64,000 nt of DNA from Burkholderiales bacterium (GTDB lineage Bacteria; Pseudomonadota; Gammaproteobacteria; Burkholderiales; Burkholderiaceae_C). The translations under genes were made by a program, and so were the position numbers. Where the stretch lies: NCBI GenBank assembly GCA_016213325.1, contig JACRAY010000009.1, forward strand, positions 310,001 to 374,000, read 5' to 3'. The notes under the pieces were generated by a model that was not told the origin of the DNA, did no database searches, and saw nothing but the letters and a program-made list of their open reading frames with translations. This document shows, piece after piece, positions 36,894 to 46,259 of the stretch (positions are counted from its first letter, which is position 1; every line of letters begins with the position of its first letter).

Positions 36894-38306
36894 TTATAGG
36901 CGCACGACTCGGCCGGGATTCAACACATTCTTCGGATCGAGCGCCTTCTTCACCGCCCGCATCAGCCCCAGCGCCACCGGCGACTTGTACGCAGGCAGCA
37001 GGTCCACCTTGAACTCGCCGATGCCGTGCTCCGCCGAAATCGAACCGCCATAGACCTTCACCTGGTCGTACACGATGGCGTTCACGCGGTCCTCGTGGTC
37101 GCGCAGGAACCCGGCCGGGTCGCCGCCTTCGGGTGCCTGCACGTTGTAGTGCAGGTTGCCGTCGCCCAGGTGGCCGAAGTTCACCATGCGCACGCCGGGG
37201 ATCTCGCGCGCGAGCAGGGCGTCGGTCTCGGCGCAATAGGCCGGGATCTTCGACACGGCTACCGAGATGTCGTGCTTGATGTTCAGGCCCTCTTCGGCCT
37301 GCGCCAGCGGGATCGCCTCGCGGATGTGCCAGAGCTGGCGCGCCTGCGCGATGTTCCCGGCGACCACCGCGTCGGTCACGACGCCGTCTTCCATTGCCGT
37401 TTCCAGCAGCCTTTCGAACTGCGTGCGCGCATGCAGCTCCGACTCGCTGTCGGCGTTCTCGATCAGCACGCACCAGGGCGACGCTTCATACAGCGGCACG
37501 CGCAGCTGCCGGAAGTGCTTGGCCACCAGCGCCAGCGAGAAGCTGTTCATCACCTCGAAGCCGGTGAGCGACGGCCCCAGCAGGCGATGTGCCATGCCCA
37601 GCAGGTTGACGGCTTCTTCCATCGACGGCACGGCTGCCCATGCAGTGAGCGAACTGGCCGGCATCGGGTACAGCTTCATGGTGGCGGCGGTGATGATGCC
37701 CAGCGTGCCTTCGCTGCCGATGAACAGGTCGCGCAGGTCGTAGCCCGTGTTGTCCTTGCGCAGCCCCGACAGGCCGTCCCAGACCTCGCCCTGGGCAGTG
37801 ACGACTTCGAGCCCCAGGCAGAGCTCGCGCGCATTGCCGTAGCGCAGCACCTGCGTGCCGCCGGCATTGGTGCCCAGGTTGCCGCCGATGGTGCAGCTGC
37901 CTTCGGCCGCCAGGCTCAGCGGCAGCAGCAGCCCCGCCTGTTCCGCAGCCTGCTGGCAGGCCTGCAGCACGCAGCCGGCTTCCACCGTCAGGGTCAGGTT
38001 GGCGGCGTCGATGCTGCGCACGCGGTTCATGCGTGAGAGGCTCAGCACCACCTGGCGGCCCGCCTCGTCGGGCGTGGAGCCGCCCACCAGGCCGGTGTTG
38101 CCGCCCTGCGGCACGATGCTGGTCCCCGCTTTCGCGCACGCGCGCACAACAGCCGCGACTTCGCGCGTGCTGCCCGGCCGCACCACGGCCAGTGCCTTGC
38201 CGCGCACGCGCTTGCGCCAGTCCTGCTCCCACGCGGTGAGGTCGCCTTCGTGCAGCACGTTGGGCGCGCCGCAGGTTTCCTTGAGTTGCTCGATCAACGC
38301 GGTCAC
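36894..38306 (-). CDS. FAD-binding D-2-hydroxyacid oxidase (GlcD/DLD-like)
   Basis: FAD-linked oxidase/dehydrogenase of 470 residues, likely acting on D-lactate, D-2-hydroxyglutarate or glycolate. The PCMH FAD-binding domain shows VPQGGNTGLVGGSTPDE, LSLAAEGSCTIGGNLGTNAGGTQVLRYGN and DLFIGSEGTLGIITAATMK; the C-terminal FAD-oxidase domain ends FGHLGDGNLHYNV, GSISAEHGIGEFK and LDPKNVLNPGRV. The GTG start overlaps the TGA of the DUF2069 gene (GTGA) and gives the correct family length. The exact substrate cannot be decided; no glcE or glcF is present. Confidence 0.88.
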   Translation of the reverse strand: MTALIEQLKETCGAPNVLHEGDLTAWEQDWRKRVRGKALAVVRPGSTREVAAVVRACAKAGTSIVPQGGNTGLVGGSTPDEAGRQVVLSLSRMNRVRSIDAANLTLTVEAGCVLQACQQAAEQAGLLLPLSLAAEGSCTIGGNLGTNAGGTQVLRYGNARELCLGLEVVTAQGEVWDGLSGLRKDNTGYDLRDLFIGSEGTLGIITAATMKLYPMPASSLTAWAAVPSMEEAVNLLGMAHRLLGPSLTGFEVMNSFSLALVAKHFRQLRVPLYEASPWCVLIENADSESELHARTQFERLLETAMEDGVVTDAVVAGNIAQARQLWHIREAIPLAQAEEGLNIKHDISVAVSKIPAYCAETDALLAREIPGVRMVNFGHLGDGNLHYNVQAPEGGDPAGFLRDHEDRVNAIVYDQVKVYGGSISAEHGIGEFKVDLLPAYKSPVALGLMRAVKKALDPKNVLNPGRVVRL

Positions 38307-38683
38307 GATGCGTTCTTGCTTTTCAGGCGCAGCCGCACGTGGTACGCGCAGGCTGCAAACAGGGTGAGGCAGAGGGCAATTTCGGCGAGCGCCAGCGTGG
38401 CACTTGGCCGCGGGTCGCTCCACGCGCGGACGACGCCTTCGGTGAAGTAAACCCAGACCAACAGGCTCAGCCAGCGATAGGTGTACATCTTGCGCTTGAG
38501 GATGCCGGCCAGCGGTATGCAAAGCGGCAGCACCTTGATGGCGATCCAGGCCGGCGAATGCACGGGCAACACCACCAGTTCCCAGACGAGAGCGAGCAGG
38601 ATGAGCCCCAACAGCGAACCCGCGGCGAGCCAGCGTGTCGCGTCAACGGCAGGAGATGCTGGGAGGTCCGAAAGGCTGTCCAT
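38303..38683 (-). CDS. DUF2069 membrane protein
   Basis: Small four-helix inner-membrane protein of 126 residues with the DUF2069 pattern (VLPLCIPLAGILKRKMYTYRWLSLLVWVYFTEGVVRAWSD). Function unknown. It is first in a two-gene unit coupled by GTGA to the FAD oxidase. The ATG at 38683 is preferred because the frame upstream runs into the divergent YihY gene. Confidence 0.85.
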   Translation of the reverse strand: MDSLSDLPASPAVDATRWLAAGSLLGLILLALVWELVVLPVHSPAWIAIKVLPLCIPLAGILKRKMYTYRWLSLLVWVYFTEGVVRAWSDPRPSATLALAEIALCLTLFAACAYHVRLRLKSKNAS

Positions 38684-38708
38684 GGGGCAAATGGCATCAT
38701 AGCGGGCG

Positions 38709-39911
38709 ATGAATCTTCGCCAGCTGATCGCCGAACTGCCGCGCTTCCCATGGTGGTCGACGGCGCTGACCCTGAGGGAACGGTTCCGCGAGGACCGGCT
38801 GGGAATTTCCGCGAGCAGCCTGACCTTCACCACCATCATCGCGCTGGTGCCGCTGTTCACCGTGGTGCTCGCGGTGTTCACCGCGTTCCCCATGTTCGGC
38901 AAGATGCAGTCCAGCCTGCAGGCCTGGCTGGTGCAGAGCCTCATCCCCGAATCGATCTCGCGGCAGGTGCTGGGCTACATGACGCAGTTCGCGGGCAAGG
39001 CCAGCCGACTCGGTTTTGCCGGCCTGGGCGCGCTGATGCTCACGGCCTTCGCGCTGGTGCTCACCATCGACCGCACGCTCAACGCCATCTGGCGCGTGCG
39101 CCGTCCGCGTCCGCTGGCGCAGCGCGTGCTGGTCTACTGGGCTGTGATGACGCTCGGCCCGCTGCTGCTGGCCGCGAGCCTGAGCATCACGTCTTACCTG
39201 CTCTCCGCGTCGCGCGGGCTCGTGGCATCGGTGCCGGGCGGGCTGGGGCTGCTGCTCGACATCGGCGAGTTCGCCTTGCTGGTGGCCGCGCTGACCGCGC
39301 TGTACCGCTACGTGCCCAATACGCCCGTGCGCGGCACCCACGCGCTGGCGGGTGGCCTGTTCGGCGCCGTAGGCATCGAGATCGCCAAGCAGCTGCTCGC
39401 GTCGTACCTGAAGCTGGTGCCCACCTATTCCGCCGTGTACGGCGCCTTCGCGACGCTGCCCATCCTGCTGGTGTGGATCTACATGGGCTGGTCGATCGTG
39501 CTGCTCGGTGCGGTGGTCACGGCCTACCTGCCGAGCCTGTTGGCCGGTGCGCGGCGCCGCTCCACGGCGCACGGGTGGCAGTTCCAGCTGGCGCTGGAGG
39601 CCTTGCAGAAGCTGGAGGCGGCGCGCGCCACTGCGCGGCGCGGCTTCACGATGCGCGAGCTGGCCGATGCGATGGAGGTCGACCCGCTGCAGCTCGACCC
39701 GGTGCTCGAGACCCTCGTGCAGCTCGACTGGATCGGGCGCCTGAACGAAGTGGACGACGAAGACCACACCCGTTTCGTCATCCTGGCCGACGTGCAGTCG
39801 ACCGCGCTGGAGCCGCTGATGCGGCACCTGCTGCTGCCTTCGAGCGAAGCCACCGAGAAGCTGTGGAAAGGCGGCCAGCTTTCGTCGCTCTACCTCAAGG
39901 ACGTGCTGTAG
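38709..39911 (+). CDS. YihY/BrkB family (UPF0761) membrane protein
   Basis: Inner-membrane protein of 400 residues. The YihY signature SASSLTFTTIIALVPLFTVVLAVFTAFPMF begins near residue 33, and about six helices extend to residue 280 (including YGAFATLPILLVWIYMGWSIVLLGAVVTAYLP). A C-terminal soluble part of about 120 residues is a winged-helix-like extension (GFTMRELADAMEVDPLQLDPVLETLVQLDWIGRL). The family was once called ribonuclease BN by error; its role is unknown. It is divergent from DUF2069 with a 25-base gap. Confidence 0.9.
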   Translation: MNLRQLIAELPRFPWWSTALTLRERFREDRLGISASSLTFTTIIALVPLFTVVLAVFTAFPMFGKMQSSLQAWLVQSLIPESISRQVLGYMTQFAGKASRLGFAGLGALMLTAFALVLTIDRTLNAIWRVRRPRPLAQRVLVYWAVMTLGPLLLAASLSITSYLLSASRGLVASVPGGLGLLLDIGEFALLVAALTALYRYVPNTPVRGTHALAGGLFGAVGIEIAKQLLASYLKLVPTYSAVYGAFATLPILLVWIYMGWSIVLLGAVVTAYLPSLLAGARRRSTAHGWQFQLALEALQKLEAARATARRGFTMRELADAMEVDPLQLDPVLETLVQLDWIGRLNEVDDEDHTRFVILADVQSTALEPLMRHLLLPSSEATEKLWKGGQLSSLYLKDVL

Positions 39912-39993
39912 CCTGCATCCACTTGCACTGGACGGGCGTATACGCGGCAGGGGCGCCATCCCGGCTCCCCGTTTCCCACCACCGGAGGCCGCC

Positions 39994-40287
39994 ATGCCAG
40001 TGCTGATGCTCATGCAATGGGACAAGGTGACGCGCGAGCAGTACGACGCCGTCTGCAGGATCGTGAAGTTCGAGACCGACGTACCGAAAGGCGGCCTGTT
40101 CCACGTGGCCGCGTTCAGCGACAAGGGCTTGCGCGTGGCCGACCTGTGGGACCGGCCCGAGGACTTCCAGGCGTTCGTCGAGCAGCGCCTGATGCCGGGC
40201 GTGAAGGTGGCGGGCATCGAGGGCGAGCCCAAGGTGGAAGTCTGGCCGGCGCACAACGTCTTCACGCCGGGCTACACGCCCAGGTGA
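39994..40287 (+). CDS. Small ABM-like protein
   Basis: A 97-residue soluble protein with a plausible ferredoxin-like alpha+beta barrel pattern (MPVLMLMQWDKVTREQYDAVCRIV, GLFHVAAFSDKGLRVADLWDRPEDFQAFVEQRL), as seen in antibiotic-biosynthesis-monooxygenase or stress-responsive dimeric barrels. It has a good RBS (GGAGG) before the ATG. The next gene is a multicopper oxidase 58 bases downstream. No enzymatic role can be assigned. Confidence 0.7.
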   Translation: MPVLMLMQWDKVTREQYDAVCRIVKFETDVPKGGLFHVAAFSDKGLRVADLWDRPEDFQAFVEQRLMPGVKVAGIEGEPKVEVWPAHNVFTPGYTPR

Positions 40288-40345
40288 CGCCACCCTTTGC
40301 GTTTGCGCAAGTGGGGGCAGGGCCCGCTGGCTAGACTTCGGCCGG

Positions 40346-41764
40346 ATGGGCCCCCTCCTGAACCGCCGCGGCGTGCTCGGCGCCTGCGCTGCGCCGCTGT
40401 TGTCGGCGTTGCCGGGCGTCGGCCGGGCCCAGGCCGGCGAGCGGGCCTTGCGGGCCGTCGAAGCGCACCGCCAGTTCCCGGGGCTGCCCGTGCCCACGCC
40501 CATGTGGTGCTTCGACGAAGCCACCCCCGGCCCGCTGCTGCGCTACCGCAAGGGCGACCGCGTGGCCGTGCGTGTGCGCAACGACTTGAAGCAGCCGACC
40601 ACCGTGCACTGGCACGGCGTGCGCGTGCCCATCGCCATGGACGGCGTGCCCGGCATCTCGCAGCCGGCCATCAAGCCCGGTGAATCGTTCCTGTACCAGT
40701 TCGACGCGCGCGACTCGGGCACCTTCTGGTACCACCCGCACCAGAAGAGCTTCGAGCAGGTGGGCCGCGGCATGTACGGCGCCTTCATCGTCGAGGAAGC
40801 CCGGCCGATCGAGGCGAATGCCGACGTGTGCTGGGTGTTGTCCGACCTGCTGGTGGACCGGGCCACGGGGGCGCAGGCGCCGTTCGGGCGCATCCACGAA
40901 CACGCCACCCGCGGGCGCATCGGCAACATCGTCACCGTCAACGGCCGTCCCGCGGGGCGCGAGGTGACGCTCGATGTGCGCAGCGGCCAGAGGGTGCGGC
41001 TGCGCCTGGTGAACGCCGCCACGGCGCGCGCCTTTCTCCTCAGCTTCGAAGGCCACGACCCGCACGTGATTGCCTTCGACGGGCAGGGCGTGACACCGCA
41101 TCGCGCGGGCAAAGAAGGCGTGCTGTTGGGCCCGGGGATGCGGGTGGACCTGGTGCTGGATTGCGCGGACGCGCCCGGCAAGTCGTTCGCCGTCAGCGAC
41201 GCCGGGTCGCGCGCCGTGATTGCGGCCGTGCGATATCGCGACGAAGCGCCGCTGGCGGCCAACCTGTTCAAGGCGCCGCTGCAACTGGCGCCCAACGACC
41301 TGGTGCCGCCGGACATGAAGAACGCCCAGCGGCACGAAGTCGCCATCCGCGGCGGCGACGCGGGGCCGCCCGTGATCGGCCTGGTGGACGGCAAGGAAAT
41401 CCCGCTGCACGAGATGATGCGCACGCACGGGCTCGCGTGGACCGTGAACACCCACGCGACGCACGAAGAGGCGCACGAGCACGTGCCGCTCTTCACCTTC
41501 AAGCGGGGCACCACGCACATCATCACCATGCAGAACGGCACGGCCTTCATCCACCCGATGCACCTGCATGGCCACTTCTTCCGGGTGCTCGCCTACAACG
41601 GGCAGGCGCCCCGGCACGACGAGTGGCGCGACACCGTCTTCCTGAATTCGTGGGACGAGGTCACGGTGGCGGTGGTCGCCGACGAACCGGGCGACTGGAT
41701 GTTCCACTGCCACGTGCTGGAGCACGCGGCGGCGGGCATGATGGGCGTGATCCGCGTCGAGTGA
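40346..41764 (+). CDS. Multicopper oxidase
   Basis: Exported laccase/CopA-like multicopper oxidase, 472 residues, with a Tat-like signal (LNRRGVLGACAAPLLSALPGVGRAQA). All copper motifs are present: VHWHGVRVP, FWYHPHQ, HPMHLHGHFF, and HCHVLEHAAAGMMG, which supplies type 1 and type 3 ligands with a Met axial position. Possible roles are copper tolerance, Mn or phenol oxidation. A short Met-poor sequence distinguishes it from CueO. It ends one base before the convergent P450 gene. Confidence 0.9.
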   Translation: MGPLLNRRGVLGACAAPLLSALPGVGRAQAGERALRAVEAHRQFPGLPVPTPMWCFDEATPGPLLRYRKGDRVAVRVRNDLKQPTTVHWHGVRVPIAMDGVPGISQPAIKPGESFLYQFDARDSGTFWYHPHQKSFEQVGRGMYGAFIVEEARPIEANADVCWVLSDLLVDRATGAQAPFGRIHEHATRGRIGNIVTVNGRPAGREVTLDVRSGQRVRLRLVNAATARAFLLSFEGHDPHVIAFDGQGVTPHRAGKEGVLLGPGMRVDLVLDCADAPGKSFAVSDAGSRAVIAAVRYRDEAPLAANLFKAPLQLAPNDLVPPDMKNAQRHEVAIRGGDAGPPVIGLVDGKEIPLHEMMRTHGLAWTVNTHATHEEAHEHVPLFTFKRGTTHIITMQNGTAFIHPMHLHGHFFRVLAYNGQAPRHDEWRDTVFLNSWDEVTVAVVADEPGDWMFHCHVLEHAAAGMMGVIRVE

Positions 41765-43021
41765 CTACGCGATGGCGAACGGCGCGCGCAGGAAGCCGCG
41801 AAAGCGCGCCCGGCCGCCGCGCGTGGGCGACTCGGTGAGCCAATAGCGGGGGAAACGTGCGAGGAACCGGCCGATCGCGATGCGGCCTTCCAGCCGCGCC
41901 AGGCTGAGGCCCGCGCACTGGTGGATGCCGAAGCCGAAGGCGAGGTGGCGGTTGTCGGCGCGCGACAGGTCCAGCTCGTCGGGGCGTTCGTACTGCGCGG
42001 GGTCGCGGTTGGCCGCGCCTATGCAAAGCGTCACCAGCGCGCCGGCCTCCAGCGCGACGCCGCCCACTTCGCACGCCTGCACGGCGCGCCGGTTGCCCAG
42101 CTGGTTGGACGATTCGAAACGCAGGAACTCGTCGACGGCCGTCGTCAGCGACGCTTCGTCCAGGTGCTGCACCAGGTACTCCCTCTGCCCAGGCCACTCC
42201 TGCAAAGCGACCAGCGAGTTGCCGATCAGGTTGGTCGTGGTCTCATGGCCCGCGTTGAGGATGAAGACACAGTTCTGCAGCAGCTCCACTTCGCTTAACT
42301 TCTCACCGCCTTGCTCGCCCTGGATCAGCCGAGTCAGCACGTCGTGCTCCGGGTCGCCGGGGTTGCGGCGCCGCCCGGCCACCAGCCGCTCCAGGTAGTC
42401 GATGAACTCCGACACGCTGCGGTTGCCCAGCGCCTCCTGCTCCGGCGTGAGCTTCGGCTCCAGCGCGCCCAGGATCGCGAGCGACCAGCCCCGCAGGGGC
42501 CCGCGGTCTTCATGTGGCACGCCCAGCAGGTTGCCGATGATTTCCACGGGGATCGCGGAAGCGAAGTCTTCGATCAGGTCACCACCGCCTTTCGCCTCGA
42601 TGGCATCCAGCAGCTGGTCGACCAGCTTCACCAACCCCGGTTCCATCTCCGCGATGGCGCGGCGCGTCAGCGCGCCCATGATCAGCTTGCGCACGCGCGT
42701 GTGCAGCGGCGGGTCGTTGAACACCAGGCTGGTGGTGTGGTGCTCCAGCAGGGGCGAGCCCGCACCGTACTTCGGCGTGAACTCGACTTTCTTGTCCGAG
42801 CTGAAGACGTGCGCGTCGCGGTAGACGGCGACCAGGTCGGCATAGCGCGTGAGGAAGTAAGAGCCGTCGGGCATGCGCCGCACCGGCTGCGCGTGGCGCA
42901 AGGCCGAGTACACCGGGTAGGGGTTGGCGTAGAAGTCGAGCGGCAGCGCGCGCAAGTCGAAGCCGTCCGCGATCTCTCGCGCCCGCTCGGGCGTCATGGG
43001 CGGGGTGATCACGACGGCCAT
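41765..43021 (-). CDS. Cytochrome P450
   Basis: Soluble bacterial P450 of 418 residues. The heme-thiolate loop FGFGIHQCAGLSLAR is canonical, the I-helix oxygen motif is NAGHETT, and the ExxR-like element is EFLRFESSNQ (Glu and Arg present). Substrate unknown; no dedicated ferredoxin or reductase is adjacent. The ATG at 43021 fits the MAVVITPPMTPERAREIADGFDL start better than the upstream one, which would overlap the divergent hydrolase more. Confidence 0.92.
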   Translation of the reverse strand: MAVVITPPMTPERAREIADGFDLRALPLDFYANPYPVYSALRHAQPVRRMPDGSYFLTRYADLVAVYRDAHVFSSDKKVEFTPKYGAGSPLLEHHTTSLVFNDPPLHTRVRKLIMGALTRRAIAEMEPGLVKLVDQLLDAIEAKGGGDLIEDFASAIPVEIIGNLLGVPHEDRGPLRGWSLAILGALEPKLTPEQEALGNRSVSEFIDYLERLVAGRRRNPGDPEHDVLTRLIQGEQGGEKLSEVELLQNCVFILNAGHETTTNLIGNSLVALQEWPGQREYLVQHLDEASLTTAVDEFLRFESSNQLGNRRAVQACEVGGVALEAGALVTLCIGAANRDPAQYERPDELDLSRADNRHLAFGFGIHQCAGLSLARLEGRIAIGRFLARFPRYWLTESPTRGGRARFRGFLRAPFAIA

Positions 43022-43065
43022 GTCGGCGATTGTGCATCGGCGCACGAAGGCGTAATGTTCCGCCC

Positions 43066-43860
43066 ATGGGCCAGCTCACGTCCGCCGACGGTACACGCAT
43101 CGGGTACGAGCAGGGCGGCTCGGGGCCGCCGCTGGTGCTGGTGCACGGCACCAGCGCCGGTGCCGGGCGCTGGGCCAAGGTGTTGCCCCAGCTGCAGTCC
43201 CGTTTCACGGTCTACGCGATGGACCGGCGCGGGCGCGGTGGCAGCGGCGACACGCCGCCTTATGCGATGGAACGCGAGTTCGAGGACGTGGCAGCCGTCG
43301 TCGAGTCCATCGGCGCGCCGGTCGACCTGCTCGGCCATTCGTTCGGCGCCATCTGTTCGATCGAGGCCGCGCGCCGCGTGCGCAACCTGCGCCGGCTGGT
43401 GCTGTACGAGCCGCCGATGCCGGTGCCCGGCGCGACTTCAGGCCCTGGGGTGCGGGCGTCGGAAGACCTGCAGCGCCTGCAGGACCGGCTGGACGCCAGT
43501 GACCGCGAAGGCGTGCTGGAGATCTTCTTCCGCGACATGAACGGGATGCCGGAGGCCCAGTTCGAGGCGTTTCGGCAATTGCCGGAGTGGCGCTCGCGCG
43601 TTGCCGCTGCGCACACGCTGCCGCGCGAAGTCGGGGCGGTGCAGGCATACCGGTTCGATGCATCGGCTTTCACCGCCTTGCAGGTGCCGGTGCTGCTGAT
43701 GCTGGGCGGCGAGAGCCCGCCTTACTTCGGCTCGGCCATCGACATGATTGCGCGGGCGTTGCCGCAGGCGCAGCGCGTCACCCTGGCGGGACAGCGGCAT
43801 GTGGCGATGGACACCGCCCCTGCGCTCTTCGCGGACTCGGTGCTCTCGTTTCTCTCGTAG
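43066..43860 (+). CDS. Alpha/beta hydrolase
   Basis: Soluble hydrolase of 264 residues with LVLVHGTSAGAGRWAKVLPQL (oxyanion loop), the nucleophile elbow DLLGHSFGAICSIEAA, a central Asp, and late His in LAGQRHVAMD. It resembles haloperoxidase/ester hydrolases. The ATG at 43066 follows a GAA-rich stretch; an earlier in-frame start at 43030 lies in the P450 start region and is less likely. It is divergent from the P450 gene by 44 bases and may take part in the same unknown pathway. Confidence 0.85.
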   Translation: MGQLTSADGTRIGYEQGGSGPPLVLVHGTSAGAGRWAKVLPQLQSRFTVYAMDRRGRGGSGDTPPYAMEREFEDVAAVVESIGAPVDLLGHSFGAICSIEAARRVRNLRRLVLYEPPMPVPGATSGPGVRASEDLQRLQDRLDASDREGVLEIFFRDMNGMPEAQFEAFRQLPEWRSRVAAAHTLPREVGAVQAYRFDASAFTALQVPVLLMLGGESPPYFGSAIDMIARALPQAQRVTLAGQRHVAMDTAPALFADSVLSFLS

Positions 43861-43897
43861 GCTGGGGTGAAACCCCAGCGTCGCGGTGCGTCCATTC

Positions 43898-45415
43898 TCA
43901 GTCCCGCGCAATCCCCCGAAGCTGCCCATCCGCCAACCCCACCAGCAGCGCCCGCCCGTCGGGCATCACGCGGAACTCTCCGTACTTCGCGGCCTGCCAG
44001 CGCCGGTCGTCGCCTTCGCGGAAATACCACGCGTCGCTCACCAGGATCCAGCGGCCCTCCTTGGGCGTGAGTTCGATGAGCAATTCGCCCGGCTGCAACG
44101 CTTCCATTTGCCGGACCAGGCGCAGCGGCTGCGCGACGCCGCGCTCGTCGCGCTTCATCACGACAAAGGGGCGGGCCGTGGCGGCCAGCAAAGCCCCGTG
44201 GCTCTCCACATTGTCGGGCAGCCGGTAGTTGAGCCGCATGTAGTCGCCCTGCATCAGCGAACGCGGGTCGACCGGGGCCAGTTCGACGAAGACCTTCTGG
44301 CCGCGCGCGATCAGGTCTTCCTTTTCGGCGATCGAATAGTTGGCGAGGGCCAGCGTCGCGGCGGCCGACAACGCGATGAAGCCCGGCGCGGTCCATGAGC
44401 GGCGCGTGGCCGTCTCGCGTGGCGGCTGCGAAGAGCGCTGCGCCCACCATGCAACGAACCCTAGCACGGCACCGGCACCGGCCAGCACCAGGGCCTTGGT
44501 CGCCAGCGGCCATTGCAGGCGGTAGTAGAAGCTGCCGAGGGTCCACACCGCGGCCAGCGCTGCTGCTGCGGCCAGCCGCCACTGGCCGCGTGCGCAGGTC
44601 CAGGCCAGCGCCAACACCACGCCACCCAGGGCCGGCATGAACCACCCGAGCGCCGCGACCACGGCGGCGGCGACGACTGCCAGCGGTTGCCGCAGGGCCG
44701 GCCAACGGCGTGCTGCCAATGCAGCGGCAGCGACGCAGAGCACGACCGAAAAGGCTTGCGCAGCACGCCATGAGAGGGAATTCGAGTCGAACCCGCGCAT
44801 GGCGTCACCGCGCACGCCGGGCGCGAGGCCGGCGACCAGGAAGGTCATGCCGGACCAGGCCGCCAGACCGCCCAGGAGAAGCAGGACCCAACCCGCGCCC
44901 ACTGGCTCGAAGAACTCCGGCTCACGCTCGCTCCACATCGCAGCGAGCCATATGGCCAGCGCCACGTGCAGCCCCAGCCACGGCGCCAGCACCGCGCCGC
45001 CGAAAAGCCCACGCGGCATCAGCGCCCCGACGGCCAGCGCCGCCGCGCCCGCACCCAGCAGCATGCGCAGCCACGCACGCGGAATGGCCCAGGCCACACC
45101 CAGCACCAGGGCGCACAGCACGGCCGACCCCGCCTGCTCCGGCAGGTCGCGCTTCAGGCCCATGCCCAGAGCACCCAGCCCGACCAGCAAAGCGGGAACG
45201 GCCAACTGCTCGAAGAAGATCGGCACGTCGCGCCCGCGCAGCACGACGATGGCTGCGGCCAACAGGAGCACGCCGGCAAGGTAAGGACCTACCCCCTTGC
45301 TCAGCACATCGCCGAGCAGCATGCCGAGCACGGCCAGCAACGGCAGGGCCGCCAGCCACGCGCCGATGGCTGTCAGCAGCAACACCGGCCAGGGGCGCGA
45401 CTCACTGCCCGCCAT
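43898..45415 (-). CDS. DUF4401 plus GDYXXLXY fusion membrane protein
   Basis: A 505-residue inner-membrane protein with about ten helices in the first 340 residues (DUF4401-like) followed by a periplasmic domain with the signature MQGDYMRLNYRLP (the GDYXXLXY motif). These two domains occur as separate genes in many bacteria; here they are one polypeptide. Function unknown; the motif-bearing domain is often next to DUF2157 proteins, as it is here. The 5' end overlaps the DUF2157 gene by 14 bases. Confidence 0.85.
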   Translation of the reverse strand: MAGSESRPWPVLLLTAIGAWLAALPLLAVLGMLLGDVLSKGVGPYLAGVLLLAAAIVVLRGRDVPIFFEQLAVPALLVGLGALGMGLKRDLPEQAGSAVLCALVLGVAWAIPRAWLRMLLGAGAAALAVGALMPRGLFGGAVLAPWLGLHVALAIWLAAMWSEREPEFFEPVGAGWVLLLLGGLAAWSGMTFLVAGLAPGVRGDAMRGFDSNSLSWRAAQAFSVVLCVAAAALAARRWPALRQPLAVVAAAVVAALGWFMPALGGVVLALAWTCARGQWRLAAAAALAAVWTLGSFYYRLQWPLATKALVLAGAGAVLGFVAWWAQRSSQPPRETATRRSWTAPGFIALSAAATLALANYSIAEKEDLIARGQKVFVELAPVDPRSLMQGDYMRLNYRLPDNVESHGALLAATARPFVVMKRDERGVAQPLRLVRQMEALQPGELLIELTPKEGRWILVSDAWYFREGDDRRWQAAKYGEFRVMPDGRALLVGLADGQLRGIARD

Positions 45416-46259
45416 CGTGCCTCCTGGCGGCCCGCATCACCAGGCTGACCGACAAGGCCAGCAGCGCTGCGGCCGCGATGCCGATGATGAACAGCTGGCC
45501 GATGGCGTCGCCGCGGCCGTCGCGGTCGAACATAGCCCGCGCAATGCCGCCGACCAGCAGTGTGTCGAGCCCCAGGGCCACCGCGCTCAGCAGGAAGATT
45601 TCGAACAGGCGTGGCTGCATCAGCGCGTACGCCGCCAGGCCGAACAGCAGCAGGCCTATCCAGTACTGCGGCGCGACCCCGGAGCCGATGAGGGCAAAGA
45701 TGCCGCTGAACGTCACCATGATGACCGCGAGCGTTCCTGCGGTGCGCATGGACCACACGCCGGCCCCGGTCCAGCGTTGCGCCAACGGGCTCAGTGCAAC
45801 GACCAGCAAGGCGCTGGCGAGCCATCCGGCCAGGTACGCTGTCCAGTCACCGGGCTCGGCGCGCCACTGGTGGCCCGTGTGCGCGAAGACCCACAGCGAG
45901 ACGGCCACGGTGACCACCAGCGCCCATGGCGCCCACAGGATGTCGGACCGCGCGCCCAGGCACATGGGCAGCGCCAGCAGGACCCACACGGCGAACAACT
46001 GCCACGGGTCGGCGCCGGTCTGGTAGGTCTGGCCGTAGTAGGCGAACAGGCCGCCGGTCGCCAGCAGGGCCAGCAGGGCCAGTGGCGCGCGGGCGCGTTC
46101 GCTGGCCGCTGCGCCCACGCACATCACGAGCACGGTGCCTTGCAGCAGCCCGAAGCGCCCCATGCGGCCGAAGTCGTCCCAGTTCGCCGCCACCCACATC
46201 ACCAGACCCAGCCCGAAGAGGGCCGCCGCGAGTACGGAGACCGCTTTCCAGGCGAGCAT
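45402..46259 (-). CDS. DUF2157 membrane protein
   Basis: Membrane protein of about 285 residues with eight or nine hydrophobic helices and the DUF2157 feature GLVMWVAANWDDFGRMGRFGLLQ near residue 20. Partner of DUF4401/GDYXXLXY proteins in many genomes; role unknown. The ATG at 46259 overlaps the upstream TGA (TGATG), with a GTG one codon before as the alternative. Confidence 0.85.
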   Translation of the reverse strand: MLAWKAVSVLAAALFGLGLVMWVAANWDDFGRMGRFGLLQGTVLVMCVGAAASERARAPLALLALLATGGLFAYYGQTYQTGADPWQLFAVWVLLALPMCLGARSDILWAPWALVVTVAVSLWVFAHTGHQWRAEPGDWTAYLAGWLASALLVVALSPLAQRWTGAGVWSMRTAGTLAVIMVTFSGIFALIGSGVAPQYWIGLLLFGLAAYALMQPRLFEIFLLSAVALGLDTLLVGGIARAMFDRDGRGDAIGQLFIIGIAAAALLALSVSLVMRAARRHDGGQ